From: Brevibacterium sp. UMB1308A
GTDB taxonomy: Bacteria; Actinomycetota; Actinomycetes; Actinomycetales; Brevibacteriaceae
Direction of reading: 5' to 3'
Length of the DNA: 64,000 nucleotides
Assembly: GCF_030230605.1 (NCBI RefSeq)
Contig: NZ_JASPDO010000004.1
Span: forward strand, 62,001-126,000
The notes beneath the pieces were generated by a model, which saw only the letters and a list, made by a program, of their open reading frames with translations, had not been told where the DNA came from and made no database searches. Below are positions 28,958 to 37,750 of this stretch, in pieces. How positions within the stretch are numbered: the stretch's first letter is position 1; every line of letters begins with the position of its first letter. Position numbers and translations under genes: made by a program.

Positions 28958-30010
28958 ATGAGTGAAAACACGCCCACAAACGACACCGAAACAACTGCCC
29001 CACACAACGTAGACGACGGTGTCGAGGCCGACGCCAATCAGGTTGATTCCAAGAAGGCTGACGCATCTCAGAGCGAATCAGCTGAGGAAACACCTAAGTT
29101 TGAGCTGACCCCTGACGGCATTCCTGACTTCGCCAACGAAATTGACTCTCTGCGTTCCCTCCAGAGGCAGGTTTCAGGAACCAAATCAAAATCCAAGGCC
29201 TGGAAGAAGGGGTACCCGTACCGCACTAAAATGGCGCGGCCGGCGTATGAACGCGAAAAACGCAAACTTCAGATCGAGCTTCTCAAGCTTCAGACGTGGA
29301 TCAAGGAAACCGGCGAACGTGTCGTCATCATCTTCGAAGGACGTGACGCAGCAGGTAAAGGTGGCGCCATCAAGCGCTTCACCGAACACCTCAACCCACG
29401 TGGCGCCCGCGTCGTAGCCCTAGAAAAGCCCACGGAACGCGAACAGACCCAGTGGTACTTCCAGCGTTACGTCCAGCACTTGCCAGCTGCGGGCGAAATC
29501 GTCATGTTCGACCGTTCGTGGTACAACCGCGCCGGTGTCGAACGCGTGATGGGCTACTGCACGCCAGCTGAATACCTCGACTTCACCCGCTCGTGCCCAC
29601 AGTTCGAAACCATGCTGGTGAACTCGGGAATCAAGATCATCAAGTTCTGGTTCTCAGTTGGACGCGAAGAACAGCTCCACCGCTTCACGTCCCGTTCAAC
29701 CGACCCTGTCAAGCAGTGGAAACTCTCCCCCACTGACCTGGCGAGCTTGGACAAGTGGGACGCATACACAGAAGCCAAAGAGGCAATGTTCTTCTATACG
29801 GACACGGCTCAGGCACCGTGGACCGTGGTGAAGTCCAACGACAAGAAACGCGCTCGGCTGGAAGCGATGCGCCACGTACTCGCACAGTTCGACTATCCGA
29901 ACAAGGACCGTCGCGTCGCACGTCGCCCCGACCACTTGCTGGTGGGCAGCCCCAAAGATATCTACGATCAGGGCGAAGGCCCCACAGACTTTAACGCTCT
30001 GGAAATCTGA
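28958..30010 (+). CDS. ppk2: Polyphosphate kinase 2 (PPK2 family, class I-like)
   Basis: Second PPK2 of the window, 350 residues from ATG 28958. The Walker A-like GRDAAGKGG lies near residue 128 and the Walker B-like FDRSWYNRAGVERVMGYC near 183, followed by FWFSVGREEQLHRF and DKWDAYTEAKEAMFFYTD, the pattern of class I PPK2 (nucleoside diphosphate phosphorylation). The first ~60 residues are acidic and low-complexity (NDTETTAPHN, SKKADASQSESAEET). It is followed ten bases later by a BrkB-type gene. Class I assignment is by motif and not proven. Confidence 0.92.
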   Translation: MSENTPTNDTETTAPHNVDDGVEADANQVDSKKADASQSESAEETPKFELTPDGIPDFANEIDSLRSLQRQVSGTKSKSKAWKKGYPYRTKMARPAYEREKRKLQIELLKLQTWIKETGERVVIIFEGRDAAGKGGAIKRFTEHLNPRGARVVALEKPTEREQTQWYFQRYVQHLPAAGEIVMFDRSWYNRAGVERVMGYCTPAEYLDFTRSCPQFETMLVNSGIKIIKFWFSVGREEQLHRFTSRSTDPVKQWKLSPTDLASLDKWDAYTEAKEAMFFYTDTAQAPWTVVKSNDKKRARLEAMRHVLAQFDYPNKDRRVARRPDHLLVGSPKDIYDQGEGPTDFNALEI

Positions 30011-30020
30011 CGAGGATTGA

Positions 30021-31061
30021 ATGTCACACGTAGCTCTTCTGACTAAGCGTTCGTCGGCTCAAGCGCGTTCGCAGAAACTGCTCAACAAGCCGTTTGTCGT
30101 TCACCTCAAGGACACGGTCGCGCGATTCGGCGCCAGGCTGGGGAACCAATTTGGCGCAGCGATCACCTACTTCCTCGTTCTTGCGATCATCCCCATCCTC
30201 ATGTTTGCGTTCGCAATCCTGGGCTTCACACTGGACGTGCTCAAACCCGAATGGGTGGGGGTTGTCAACGACTGGATTACCGAAACGGCTCCTGGTCAAG
30301 ACAAACTCGTCTCCATGCTTCAGAACTTCCTGGACAACTGGGAAGCTGTAGGAATCGTGGGTATCTTGTCTGCCCTGTTCACCGCTCAGGGGTTCATCGG
30401 GAATCTCAAGGTCGCGATTCGGGCGCAGCTCACCGACGACATGGACAACATTCCTAAAGAGCCGTTTGTTGCGCGCACTATCAACAATGTGTACACGCTT
30501 CTAGGAATTCTGGTTCTCATTTTCCTCACGCTGGCAGCAACCGTGTTGGGTACCGGTTTGCAAAGCGCAATCGCGAACTGGCTGAACCTCCCCGGCTGGT
30601 TTGCGATCGTGTTTAATATCCTCACGATTGCGCTTGCGGTTGCCATGAACTGGTTGCTGTTCATGTTCATCTTCACCACGATCCCGGACAAGAAGATCCC
30701 TATGCGCACTCGTGCGATCGGATCCTTGACAGGTGCTTTGGCCCTGACCGTCCTGTTGAACTTGGCAACCGTGCTCATCAGCATCTTCTCCGGTTCGCCC
30801 ACAGCGGCACTCTTTGGACCCATTATTGCGATCATGCTGTCCATGAACCTGTTCATCAGGATCCTGCTCATGGTCGCCGCGTGGATGGGTACCAGCCACG
30901 ACGACCGAGTTTTCCACACGGTTCCCCAAGGCAAACCACTGCAAGCTCAGCAGAAGGACGACGACATCGACCTCACTAGTTCATTGCTTGCAGTGCTGAC
31001 TGCTGTCGGACTCATTTTCCTCACACTGTTTGGCCTCAAACGGTACGAGGGTCGTGAATAA
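30021..31061 (+). CDS. YihY/BrkB family inner membrane protein
   Basis: Integral membrane protein of the YihY/virulence-factor BrkB family; members are now linked to lipid transport or envelope homeostasis, though names vary. The 346 residues include the family motif GNQFGAAITYFLVLAIIPIL near the N terminus and about six hydrophobic helices, e.g. WFAIVFNILTIALAVAMNWL and IIAIMLSMNLFIRILLMVAA. The C terminus ends with another helix (LLAVLTAVGLIFLTLFGL) and a short charged tail. It is co-directional with ppk2, ten bases apart. Confidence 0.85.
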   Translation: MSHVALLTKRSSAQARSQKLLNKPFVVHLKDTVARFGARLGNQFGAAITYFLVLAIIPILMFAFAILGFTLDVLKPEWVGVVNDWITETAPGQDKLVSMLQNFLDNWEAVGIVGILSALFTAQGFIGNLKVAIRAQLTDDMDNIPKEPFVARTINNVYTLLGILVLIFLTLAATVLGTGLQSAIANWLNLPGWFAIVFNILTIALAVAMNWLLFMFIFTTIPDKKIPMRTRAIGSLTGALALTVLLNLATVLISIFSGSPTAALFGPIIAIMLSMNLFIRILLMVAAWMGTSHDDRVFHTVPQGKPLQAQQKDDDIDLTSSLLAVLTAVGLIFLTLFGLKRYEGRE

Positions 31062-31149
31062 ACACACCACAAGAAAAGGTTTAAGCGCAGCAACCCTGCG
31101 AGCAAGATAAATCGGCACAAAGCGTGCACACAAACACGAAGGAGTCGCT

Positions 31150-32583
31150 GTGAGCGAAGTGGCTAACACCAAACTGCAAGAGTGGAACACCAAGTCCGAA
31201 CTTGCCGAACAGATCCTGCCTGGCGTTGGGCGTCTGTTCCGTAACAACGACGTTCTGCTGACTATCTACGGACGTTCCCTGCTGAACAAGTCCACAATCG
31301 GAATCGTCAAGGCGCACCGCTACGCACGCCACTTTGACGGAAAAGATCTGGACCTCAACGAAACCCTCGCAATCGTCAACGAACTCCAGAAACTCAACCT
31401 GTCCGGTGCCCGCCTTGACCTGGGTCGCCTGGCTGCCGGATACCGCGAAGCCGGCGGCGACCTCGGCGAATACCTCAAGAACGAACTTTCCGACGTCACC
31501 AACGGAGCCGAAACCCCAGAGCCACGCGACGTTGTGCTCTACGGGTTTGGACGTATTGGTCGTCTGGTTGCGCGTATTCTCATTGACCGCAACGGTGGAA
31601 CCGGAATGCGCCTCCGCGCGATCGTGGTCCGCAAAAACGGTGAAAACGACATCATCAAGCGTGCCTCGCTTCTGCGCCGCGACTCCGTTCACGGCAAGTT
31701 CGACGGCTCCATTACCGTGGACGAAGAAAACAACACGATCCTAGCCAACGGTGTCCTCATCCAGGTCATCTACTCCTCCGACCCGTCCTCTGTCGACTTC
31801 ACCCAGTACGGCATCAAGGACGCCATTGTTGTGGACAACACTGGTCGTTGGCGCGACGAAGAGGGTCTGGGCCAGCACTTGAAGTCCAAGGGTGTTGGCA
31901 AAGTCATCCTCACCGCTCCTGGTAAGGGCGACATCAAGAACATTGTGTACGGTGTCAACAACTCCGCTATCGAAGACAGCGACACCATCCTTTCAGCTGC
32001 GTCGTGCACCACGAACGCGATCACCCCAGTGCTTAAGGTGATCAACGACGAATACGGTGTCAAGAACGGTCACGTGGAGACGGTTCACTCGTTCACCAAC
32101 GACCAAAACCTCATCGACAACTTCCACAAGGGTGCGCGCCGTGGACGTGCTGCCGGACTCAACATGGTGCTCACCGAGACCGGTGCCGCTAAGGCCGTTG
32201 CCAAGGCACTCCCTGAACTCAAGGGCAAGCTTTCGGGTAACGCGATTCGCGTCCCCACGCCTAACGTGTCCATGGCGATTCTGAACCTCAACCTGGAGCG
32301 CGAAACCACGGTTGACGAACTCAACACGTTCCTGCGCAACACCTCGTTGCACTCGAGCCTGCGCAATCAGATTGACTACATCAACTCTCCCGAGGTCGTT
32401 TCCACCGACTTCGTGGGTTCGAAGCGTGCCGGTGTGGTCGACGGTCTGGCGACGATCGTCGACGGCGACCGCGTTGTGGTCTACGTGTGGTACGACAACG
32501 AGTACGGCTACTCGTGCCAGGTAGTCCGTTGTTTGGCTGACATGGCTGGAGTCGACTTCCCTGCCCTGCCTAAGCGCGCCTAA
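31150..32583 (+). CDS. Glyceraldehyde-3-phosphate dehydrogenase, long form (GapB-like)
   Basis: 477 residues, longer than the usual ~335 because of a ~125-residue N-terminal extension. The NAD(P)-binding motif YGFGRIGRLVARIL begins near residue 131, and the catalytic Cys is residue 286 in SAASCTTNAITP. HSFTNDQN and WYDNEYGYSCQVVR complete the active site. This long form occurs in actinobacteria and is often the gluconeogenic, NADP-using enzyme, but coenzyme preference is inference. The GTG start follows a GGAG site. The next gene, glpK, begins three bases after the stop, linking triose-phosphate and glycerol metabolism. Confidence 0.9.
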   Translation: MSEVANTKLQEWNTKSELAEQILPGVGRLFRNNDVLLTIYGRSLLNKSTIGIVKAHRYARHFDGKDLDLNETLAIVNELQKLNLSGARLDLGRLAAGYREAGGDLGEYLKNELSDVTNGAETPEPRDVVLYGFGRIGRLVARILIDRNGGTGMRLRAIVVRKNGENDIIKRASLLRRDSVHGKFDGSITVDEENNTILANGVLIQVIYSSDPSSVDFTQYGIKDAIVVDNTGRWRDEEGLGQHLKSKGVGKVILTAPGKGDIKNIVYGVNNSAIEDSDTILSAASCTTNAITPVLKVINDEYGVKNGHVETVHSFTNDQNLIDNFHKGARRGRAAGLNMVLTETGAAKAVAKALPELKGKLSGNAIRVPTPNVSMAILNLNLERETTVDELNTFLRNTSLHSSLRNQIDYINSPEVVSTDFVGSKRAGVVDGLATIVDGDRVVVYVWYDNEYGYSCQVVRCLADMAGVDFPALPKRA

Positions 32584-32585
32584 AG

Positions 32586-34061
32586 ATGGGTTACGTTCTT
32601 TCACTCGATGAGGGAACGACGTCAACACGTGCGGTCATCTTCACTGAAGATGGCCGCACTGTTGCTCAGTCCTCCCAAGAGTTCACACAGCACTTTCCGC
32701 GGGGCGGTTGGGTTGAACACGACCCTCTGGAAATTTGGCGCACAAGTCGCCAAGTGATCGGCTCTGCTCTGGGTAAAGCCCAGCTCACCGGCACCGATAT
32801 CGCGTGTGTGGGAGTGACGAATCAACGCGAAACCACAGTCGTGTGGGAGGCCTCCACGGGCCGGCCCATTTACCCGGCGATCGTGTGGCAAGACACGCGT
32901 GGAACTGAGTATGTGGAGCGGTTGAGCGAAAATGCTGACGACATCGCCACGATCACTGGCCTACCCGTCAACACGTATTTTTCGGCCATTAAGCTCATGT
33001 GGATTCTTGACCACGTGGAGGGCGCCCGCGCACGCGCCGAAAAAGGCGAGCTACGGTTCGGCACGATCGACGCGTGGCTCTTGTTTAACCTCACGGGTGA
33101 GCACGTCACTGACGTGACGAACGCGTCGCGCACCATGCTCATGGACATTCGTACGGGCCAATGGTCGCAGCATATGTTGGAGCTCACTGGGATTCCGGAA
33201 CAACTTCTCCCCCGCATTTGCCCGTCAGTGGGCGAACTGGGCACGGTGCGTTCCAATCAGCTGTTGAGCGGAACTGCGGTGACCGGTGTTCTGGGTGATC
33301 AGCAGTCTGCCGCGTTTGGTCAGGTGTGTTTCAATCCCGGCGACACCAAGGTCACGTTTGGCACTGGGTGTTTTTTGCTGACCAATACGGGCACTGAAAT
33401 TGTGCGTTCGAACCACGGCCTTGTTTCCACGGTGGCGTATCAGATCGCAGACGGGCCTCTCCATTACGCGTTGGAGGGCTCAATTGCGGTTGCCGGTTCC
33501 TTGGTTCAGTGGTTGCGCGACAACCTGGGAATCATTTCAACGTCTGAACAGGTCGAAACGCTGGCTGCTTCCGTGGAAGATTCTGGTGGCGTATTCTTTG
33601 TTCCCGCGTTCGCTGGGCTGTTTGCGCCCCGGTGGCGACCGGATGCGCGTGGAACCATTGTGGGCATGACGGGTTTTACGACCGCGGCCCACATTGCCCG
33701 CGCGGCTTTGGACTCAACGGCTTTTCAGGCCGCCGAGGTCGTTGACGCTTTGGTTTCGGATGTGGGTACGGATCTGGGAGTGATCCGGGTAGACGGCGGG
33801 ATGAGCGTGAACGACGCGTTCTTGCAGTTCCAATCCGATGTTCTCAACGCTCCGGTTGTACGCCCTAAGGAAACCGAATCGACTGCTGTTGGGGCAAGTT
33901 TCGCCGCTGGCGTGGGAGCGGGTTTGTATTCGCACGGGGACGTCGCGTCGTTGTGGAGAAAAGACCGCGAATTTATCCCTCACATGGATTCGCGTACACG
34001 TGAGCATTTGCGTGCCCGGTGGAATGAGGCGGTCGAACGTAGCCTCAACTGGGAGAACTAG
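32586..34061 (+). CDS. glpK: Glycerol kinase
   Basis: FGGY-family kinase converting glycerol and ATP to glycerol-3-phosphate. The N-terminal phosphate-binding motif DEGTTSTRA is at residues 8-16. GVTNQRETTVVWEASTGRP and WQDTRG follow; FGTGCFLLTNTG and the C-terminal IRVDGGMSVNDAFLQFQSD are present. Length 491 is normal. It lies between gap and a two-component system: its TAG stop abuts the GTG of the histidine kinase directly, so it is probably transcribed with both. Confidence 0.95.
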   Translation: MGYVLSLDEGTTSTRAVIFTEDGRTVAQSSQEFTQHFPRGGWVEHDPLEIWRTSRQVIGSALGKAQLTGTDIACVGVTNQRETTVVWEASTGRPIYPAIVWQDTRGTEYVERLSENADDIATITGLPVNTYFSAIKLMWILDHVEGARARAEKGELRFGTIDAWLLFNLTGEHVTDVTNASRTMLMDIRTGQWSQHMLELTGIPEQLLPRICPSVGELGTVRSNQLLSGTAVTGVLGDQQSAAFGQVCFNPGDTKVTFGTGCFLLTNTGTEIVRSNHGLVSTVAYQIADGPLHYALEGSIAVAGSLVQWLRDNLGIISTSEQVETLAASVEDSGGVFFVPAFAGLFAPRWRPDARGTIVGMTGFTTAAHIARAALDSTAFQAAEVVDALVSDVGTDLGVIRVDGGMSVNDAFLQFQSDVLNAPVVRPKETESTAVGASFAAGVGAGLYSHGDVASLWRKDREFIPHMDSRTREHLRARWNEAVERSLNWEN

Positions 34062-35246
34062 GTGTCGCACAGTCAGTTGCCGCAGATCCTGCGCGCTATG
34101 CGCGTGACCCTGCATGTCGCATTTGCCGTCATGCTGGGTGTTGGAGTCGTGCGCTTCATCGTCACATTTGATCAGCACCCGGCCGTGCTCATAATGATTC
34201 TCATTTTGACGTTGATGCTCGCGGGGCTGTACCTGGTGGGCACGGTTGCCGAAATGCAGCACTCCAAACACCCCGAGCGTTTCAACCCTATTCCGCTCAG
34301 GTCGTGGTGGCTGGCGGCGATCCTCATTTTGTGGGCAGGCCTCATGCTGTCGTCCATGAGTTTCGCGTGGGTGAGCTTTCCCCTGTTCTTTATTGTCCTC
34401 CACGCGTATCGGCCGTATGTTGCAGCCCCAGTGATCATGGTCATGTTGTTCACGATTCTGGCCAGCTCGTATCGCCACGGAGTATTCAATACCGGGTACT
34501 TGTTGGGCCCTACTATAGGGGCGTGTGTCGCAACCGTTGTGAGCATCTTGTACCAAGAGCTACGCAAAGAGGCCGAAGCCATGGGCAACGCGTACGAGAA
34601 ACTGCAACGTGCACAAACGCAGATTTCTTTGAGCCAGCACCGGGCTGGTCGTCTTGCTGAGCGCGAGAAGCTCGCAGCGGATGTCCACGACACGCTCTCA
34701 CAGGGCTTCACCTCGATCCTTCTATTGAGTCGCTCACTCGAACCGCACGTGGACACTTCCGGGCGTGAAACCCTTCATCTCATCGAAGATACCGCTCAAA
34801 ACAACTTGCAACAGGCCCGCGAGTTCTTACACGGGTCCCCTCTTGGCGCCTCGGACTTACACCCCACTCTGAGAGCCGAATGTCACGCAGTTGAGCGGGC
34901 GAGTGCCGCAGTGGGCGCTGAAATCGACTGCACATTTGAAGCGACCGGGGAGCCATACCCTCTGACACCAGAGGTGGAACAGACGCTGATCCGTGCCACG
35001 CAAAGCCTGTTGTCCAATGTGTCATTCCATTCACGGTGCACGCGTGCGAAGGTGACTTTGGCGTACTGGAATTCCCATGTGAGCTTGGATGTTGTGGATA
35101 ACGGAGTGGGCTTTGCAGGAGCCTACGGTTACGGCTTGCGCGCTTTGACTGAGAGGGTAGCAAGTGTACGGGGTCAGCTGACTGTCGAAACCGCCGTGGG
35201 CGAAGGCTGTTCGGTTCACATTGTGATTCCCGTGGAGAAAACATGA
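34062..35246 (+). CDS. Sensor histidine kinase (NarL/DesK type)
   Basis: 394 residues. The N-terminal ~160 residues contain about five or six membrane helices (VTLHVAFAVMLGVGVVRFIV, AVLIMILILTLMLAGLYLV, WLAAILILWAGLMLSSMSFA). The HisKA_3 phosphoacceptor is in EREKLAADVHDTLSQGF, near residue 211. The ATP-binding HATPase domain has VVDNGVGFAGAYGYGLRALTERV. There is no large extracellular sensor domain, so the signal is probably in or at the membrane. GTG start immediately after glpK; the stop overlaps the response regulator start (ATGA). Confidence 0.9.
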   Translation: MSHSQLPQILRAMRVTLHVAFAVMLGVGVVRFIVTFDQHPAVLIMILILTLMLAGLYLVGTVAEMQHSKHPERFNPIPLRSWWLAAILILWAGLMLSSMSFAWVSFPLFFIVLHAYRPYVAAPVIMVMLFTILASSYRHGVFNTGYLLGPTIGACVATVVSILYQELRKEAEAMGNAYEKLQRAQTQISLSQHRAGRLAEREKLAADVHDTLSQGFTSILLLSRSLEPHVDTSGRETLHLIEDTAQNNLQQAREFLHGSPLGASDLHPTLRAECHAVERASAAVGAEIDCTFEATGEPYPLTPEVEQTLIRATQSLLSNVSFHSRCTRAKVTLAYWNSHVSLDVVDNGVGFAGAYGYGLRALTERVASVRGQLTVETAVGEGCSVHIVIPVEKT

Positions 35247-35857
35247 TCCGAGTTCTCTTAGTCGATGACCACCCGGTTGTGCGCGCGGGCCTGAGCGCGG
35301 TTCTCAACACAGGCGACGACATTGACGTGGTGGCACAGGCCGGAACGGGACGCGAAGCGCTCGAGGTTCTGGCGTCCACTCAGGTCGATGTCGTGGTGAG
35401 CGATATTCAAATGCCCCAGATGGACGGGGTGGAGCTCACTGCTGAGTTAAGAAAGATCGGTGGCCCTCCGGTGCTGATTCTCACCACGTTCGACACGGAG
35501 AACCTCATTGTGGCCGCCATGAACGCCGGCGCGCAGGGGTACCTGTTGAAAGATGCTCCTCCCGAGGAACTCGCGCGTGCTGTTCGCGCTGTCAACGAAG
35601 GCAAGCCCGTCATGTCGGACCAAGTGACTGTGGCCCTAACCCGCAGGCTCACGCAACCGCGCACGTCCTTATCTGCCCGTGAGCTTGAGATTCTTCAAGC
35701 TGTTGCCACCGGGCACACGAACAAAGAGATTGCCCAGGAGTTGTTCATTTCCCAGGCCACCGTGAAGACGCATTTGGTGCATATTTTCGACAAGTTGGGA
35801 GTGGACAATCGCACCAGCGCCGTTGCGAAAGCACGCGAACAGCAACTGATCGACTGA
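35243..35857 (+). CDS. LuxR/NarL-family response regulator
   Basis: 204 residues. The receiver domain shows the acidic pair in LVDDHPVVRAG, the phosphoacceptor Asp in VVVSDIQMPQMDG and the conserved Lys in YLLKDAPPEE. The C-terminal GerE/LuxR helix-turn-helix is LSARELEILQAVATGHTNKE followed by ATVKTHLVHIF. It is the cognate partner of the preceding kinase by overlap. Targets are unknown; glpK and gap upstream are obvious candidates. Confidence 0.93.
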   Translation: MIRVLLVDDHPVVRAGLSAVLNTGDDIDVVAQAGTGREALEVLASTQVDVVVSDIQMPQMDGVELTAELRKIGGPPVLILTTFDTENLIVAAMNAGAQGYLLKDAPPEELARAVRAVNEGKPVMSDQVTVALTRRLTQPRTSLSARELEILQAVATGHTNKEIAQELFISQATVKTHLVHIFDKLGVDNRTSAVAKAREQQLID

Positions 35858-35858
35858 C

Positions 35859-37736
35859 CTACATGAACTGCCGTAGGTGAACGCGTTGCTGTTCCAGCAG
35901 TGTGAGTTGTTGTAACAGTTCCGAGGTCGTTGCGGCGTCGTTCGGGTCCGTGCGTCGCAGGCGGGCGTGGAGGAGCCCGCTGATCCGCACCATGTCTTTG
36001 TCAAACAGACGCGCTACGATTCCTCGGCTGTAGCGCTCGATTCCGTCGGCGTTGTTGGCGGGAAGTGATGCCATCGTCAGTTCGCTCACCAGGGGAACGA
36101 GTTCGTCCGGGGTGGCTTCACGGACAGCGTCGGCCCAGGCTGCGGGGTCTTCAGCTCCGCCCCGCACTCCCCCTACCTGTTTCATCGCTTCGTGAATGGC
36201 GCGGTGACGAGGGTCGTCGAACACTTTTCCGTTGAGCGCGTCAAAGAGTTTGGCGTTGACGTACTGCGGGTACTGGAGTGCCACCATGAGTGCTCCGCGT
36301 TCTACCCGGTACCCGGCTGACTGGCTGGGGTCTGGCCCACTGGGCGAACCCTGAGCAGCCTGTTGAAACTGTTGTTGAGCCTGGTTGGGTTGTTGCTGGT
36401 TTGGTTGCTGACGCTGGTTTTGATTACGCTGGTACGCCCGCACCGCGCGCACCACCTGATCGGTGTCGACCCCCACCAGGCCGGCCACGTAGCGTTCGTA
36501 CCCGGGCCGAAGCGCCACGTCCTTGATTCCCGCGATCACAGGTGCGGCCGCTCTGATCGCTGCCACTTGGCCTTCGACCGTTGAGGCGTCGAACTGTGCC
36601 ACGGTCATGTCGATAACGAACTCAAAAAGCGGGCGCCTGGATTCGATGAGGTCACGCACGGCCCCTTCGCCTTTTTCCTTCCACAGGTCTGCGGGGTCAC
36701 GTCCGCCCGGTTCAACCACGACCGAGGTCTGGGCCAAGAACCGCTGATCGTCACCGAACGCTTTCAAGGCTGCTTTCTGGCCGGCTTCGTCACCGTCGAA
36801 GGTGAAGATCACTTCGGCGGTCGCGTCGTCGTTCATCATGCGCCGAAGAATGCTCACGTGTTCAGACCCAAAAGCGGTTCCACACGTGGCAACGGCTTGG
36901 GTGACACCGCTGATGTGGGCGGCCATGACGTCGGTGTAGCCTTCAACAACCACTGCGCGTTTCGTCTTTGCGATAGGACGTTTCGCAAGGTCAAGGCCAT
37001 AGAGCACTTTGTTCTTGTGATACACGGGAGTTTCTGGGGTGTTGAGGTATTTGGGTCCTTGGTCGTCGTCAAACAGTTTTCGAGCCCCAAAACCGATCAC
37101 CCGCCCGGTGACGTCCCTGATGGGCCACATGAGACGACCTCGGAAACGGTCATAGTGACCGCGCCTGCCCGCAATGGCAAGGCCACCTTTTTCGATGTCC
37201 TCAACTCGGAAACCGCGCCCACGTAAGTGCGACAGCAGACCATCCCAGCCCTGCGGAGAGAAACCCACGCCAAAGGTGTCCAGCGTCTGCTGTTCGAAAC
37301 CTCGGCCCGCCATATATTCCCGTGCAACCGACGCGGCAGGCGACGCGAACTGTTCACGGTAGAAGTCCGCTGCGACCTGGTGCATTTCCAGAATGTTTTG
37401 ACGCACGGAGCCCGAGTCGCCGCTGGGTGCGCCGGTATATGACAGTTGGACGCCGGCGCGTTCGGCCAGGCGTTGAACGGCTTCGACGAAGGTCACGCCG
37501 TCCATTTTCATGAGGAACTCGAAAATGTCGCCGGATTCCCCGCACCCAAAACAGTGATAGCGCCCTATCGAGGGCCGGACATTGAAACTGGGGGTACGTT
37601 CGTCGTGGAAGGGGCACAGGCCCTTCAACGAGTCGATTCCCGCTCTCTTGAGCGATACGTATTCGCCTACGACTTCGTCGATAGGCGAACGCGACCGAAC
37701 CTCGTCGATATCTTCTCTACCGATACGTCCTGCCAT
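35859..37736 (-). CDS. dnaG: DNA primase
   Basis: Makes RNA primers at the replication fork. The CHC2-type zinc finger uses C41, H44, C62 and C65 (CPFH...CFGC). The TOPRIM domain with VVEGYTDVMAAH follows around residues 255-345. The protein is 625 residues from ATG 37736; the longer frame adds a non-family leader. A Gln/Asn-rich linker (RNQNQRQQPNQQQPNQAQQQ) near residue 440 connects the catalytic core to the C-terminal helicase-binding domain. Two copies of the dispersed decamer lie inside, in different reading phases. Confidence 0.96.
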   Translation of the reverse strand: MAGRIGREDIDEVRSRSPIDEVVGEYVSLKRAGIDSLKGLCPFHDERTPSFNVRPSIGRYHCFGCGESGDIFEFLMKMDGVTFVEAVQRLAERAGVQLSYTGAPSGDSGSVRQNILEMHQVAADFYREQFASPAASVAREYMAGRGFEQQTLDTFGVGFSPQGWDGLLSHLRGRGFRVEDIEKGGLAIAGRRGHYDRFRGRLMWPIRDVTGRVIGFGARKLFDDDQGPKYLNTPETPVYHKNKVLYGLDLAKRPIAKTKRAVVVEGYTDVMAAHISGVTQAVATCGTAFGSEHVSILRRMMNDDATAEVIFTFDGDEAGQKAALKAFGDDQRFLAQTSVVVEPGGRDPADLWKEKGEGAVRDLIESRRPLFEFVIDMTVAQFDASTVEGQVAAIRAAAPVIAGIKDVALRPGYERYVAGLVGVDTDQVVRAVRAYQRNQNQRQQPNQQQPNQAQQQFQQAAQGSPSGPDPSQSAGYRVERGALMVALQYPQYVNAKLFDALNGKVFDDPRHRAIHEAMKQVGGVRGGAEDPAAWADAVREATPDELVPLVSELTMASLPANNADGIERYSRGIVARLFDKDMVRISGLLHARLRRTDPNDAATTSELLQQLTLLEQQRVHLRQFM

Positions 37737-37750
37737 GGTGTCTTCACTGC

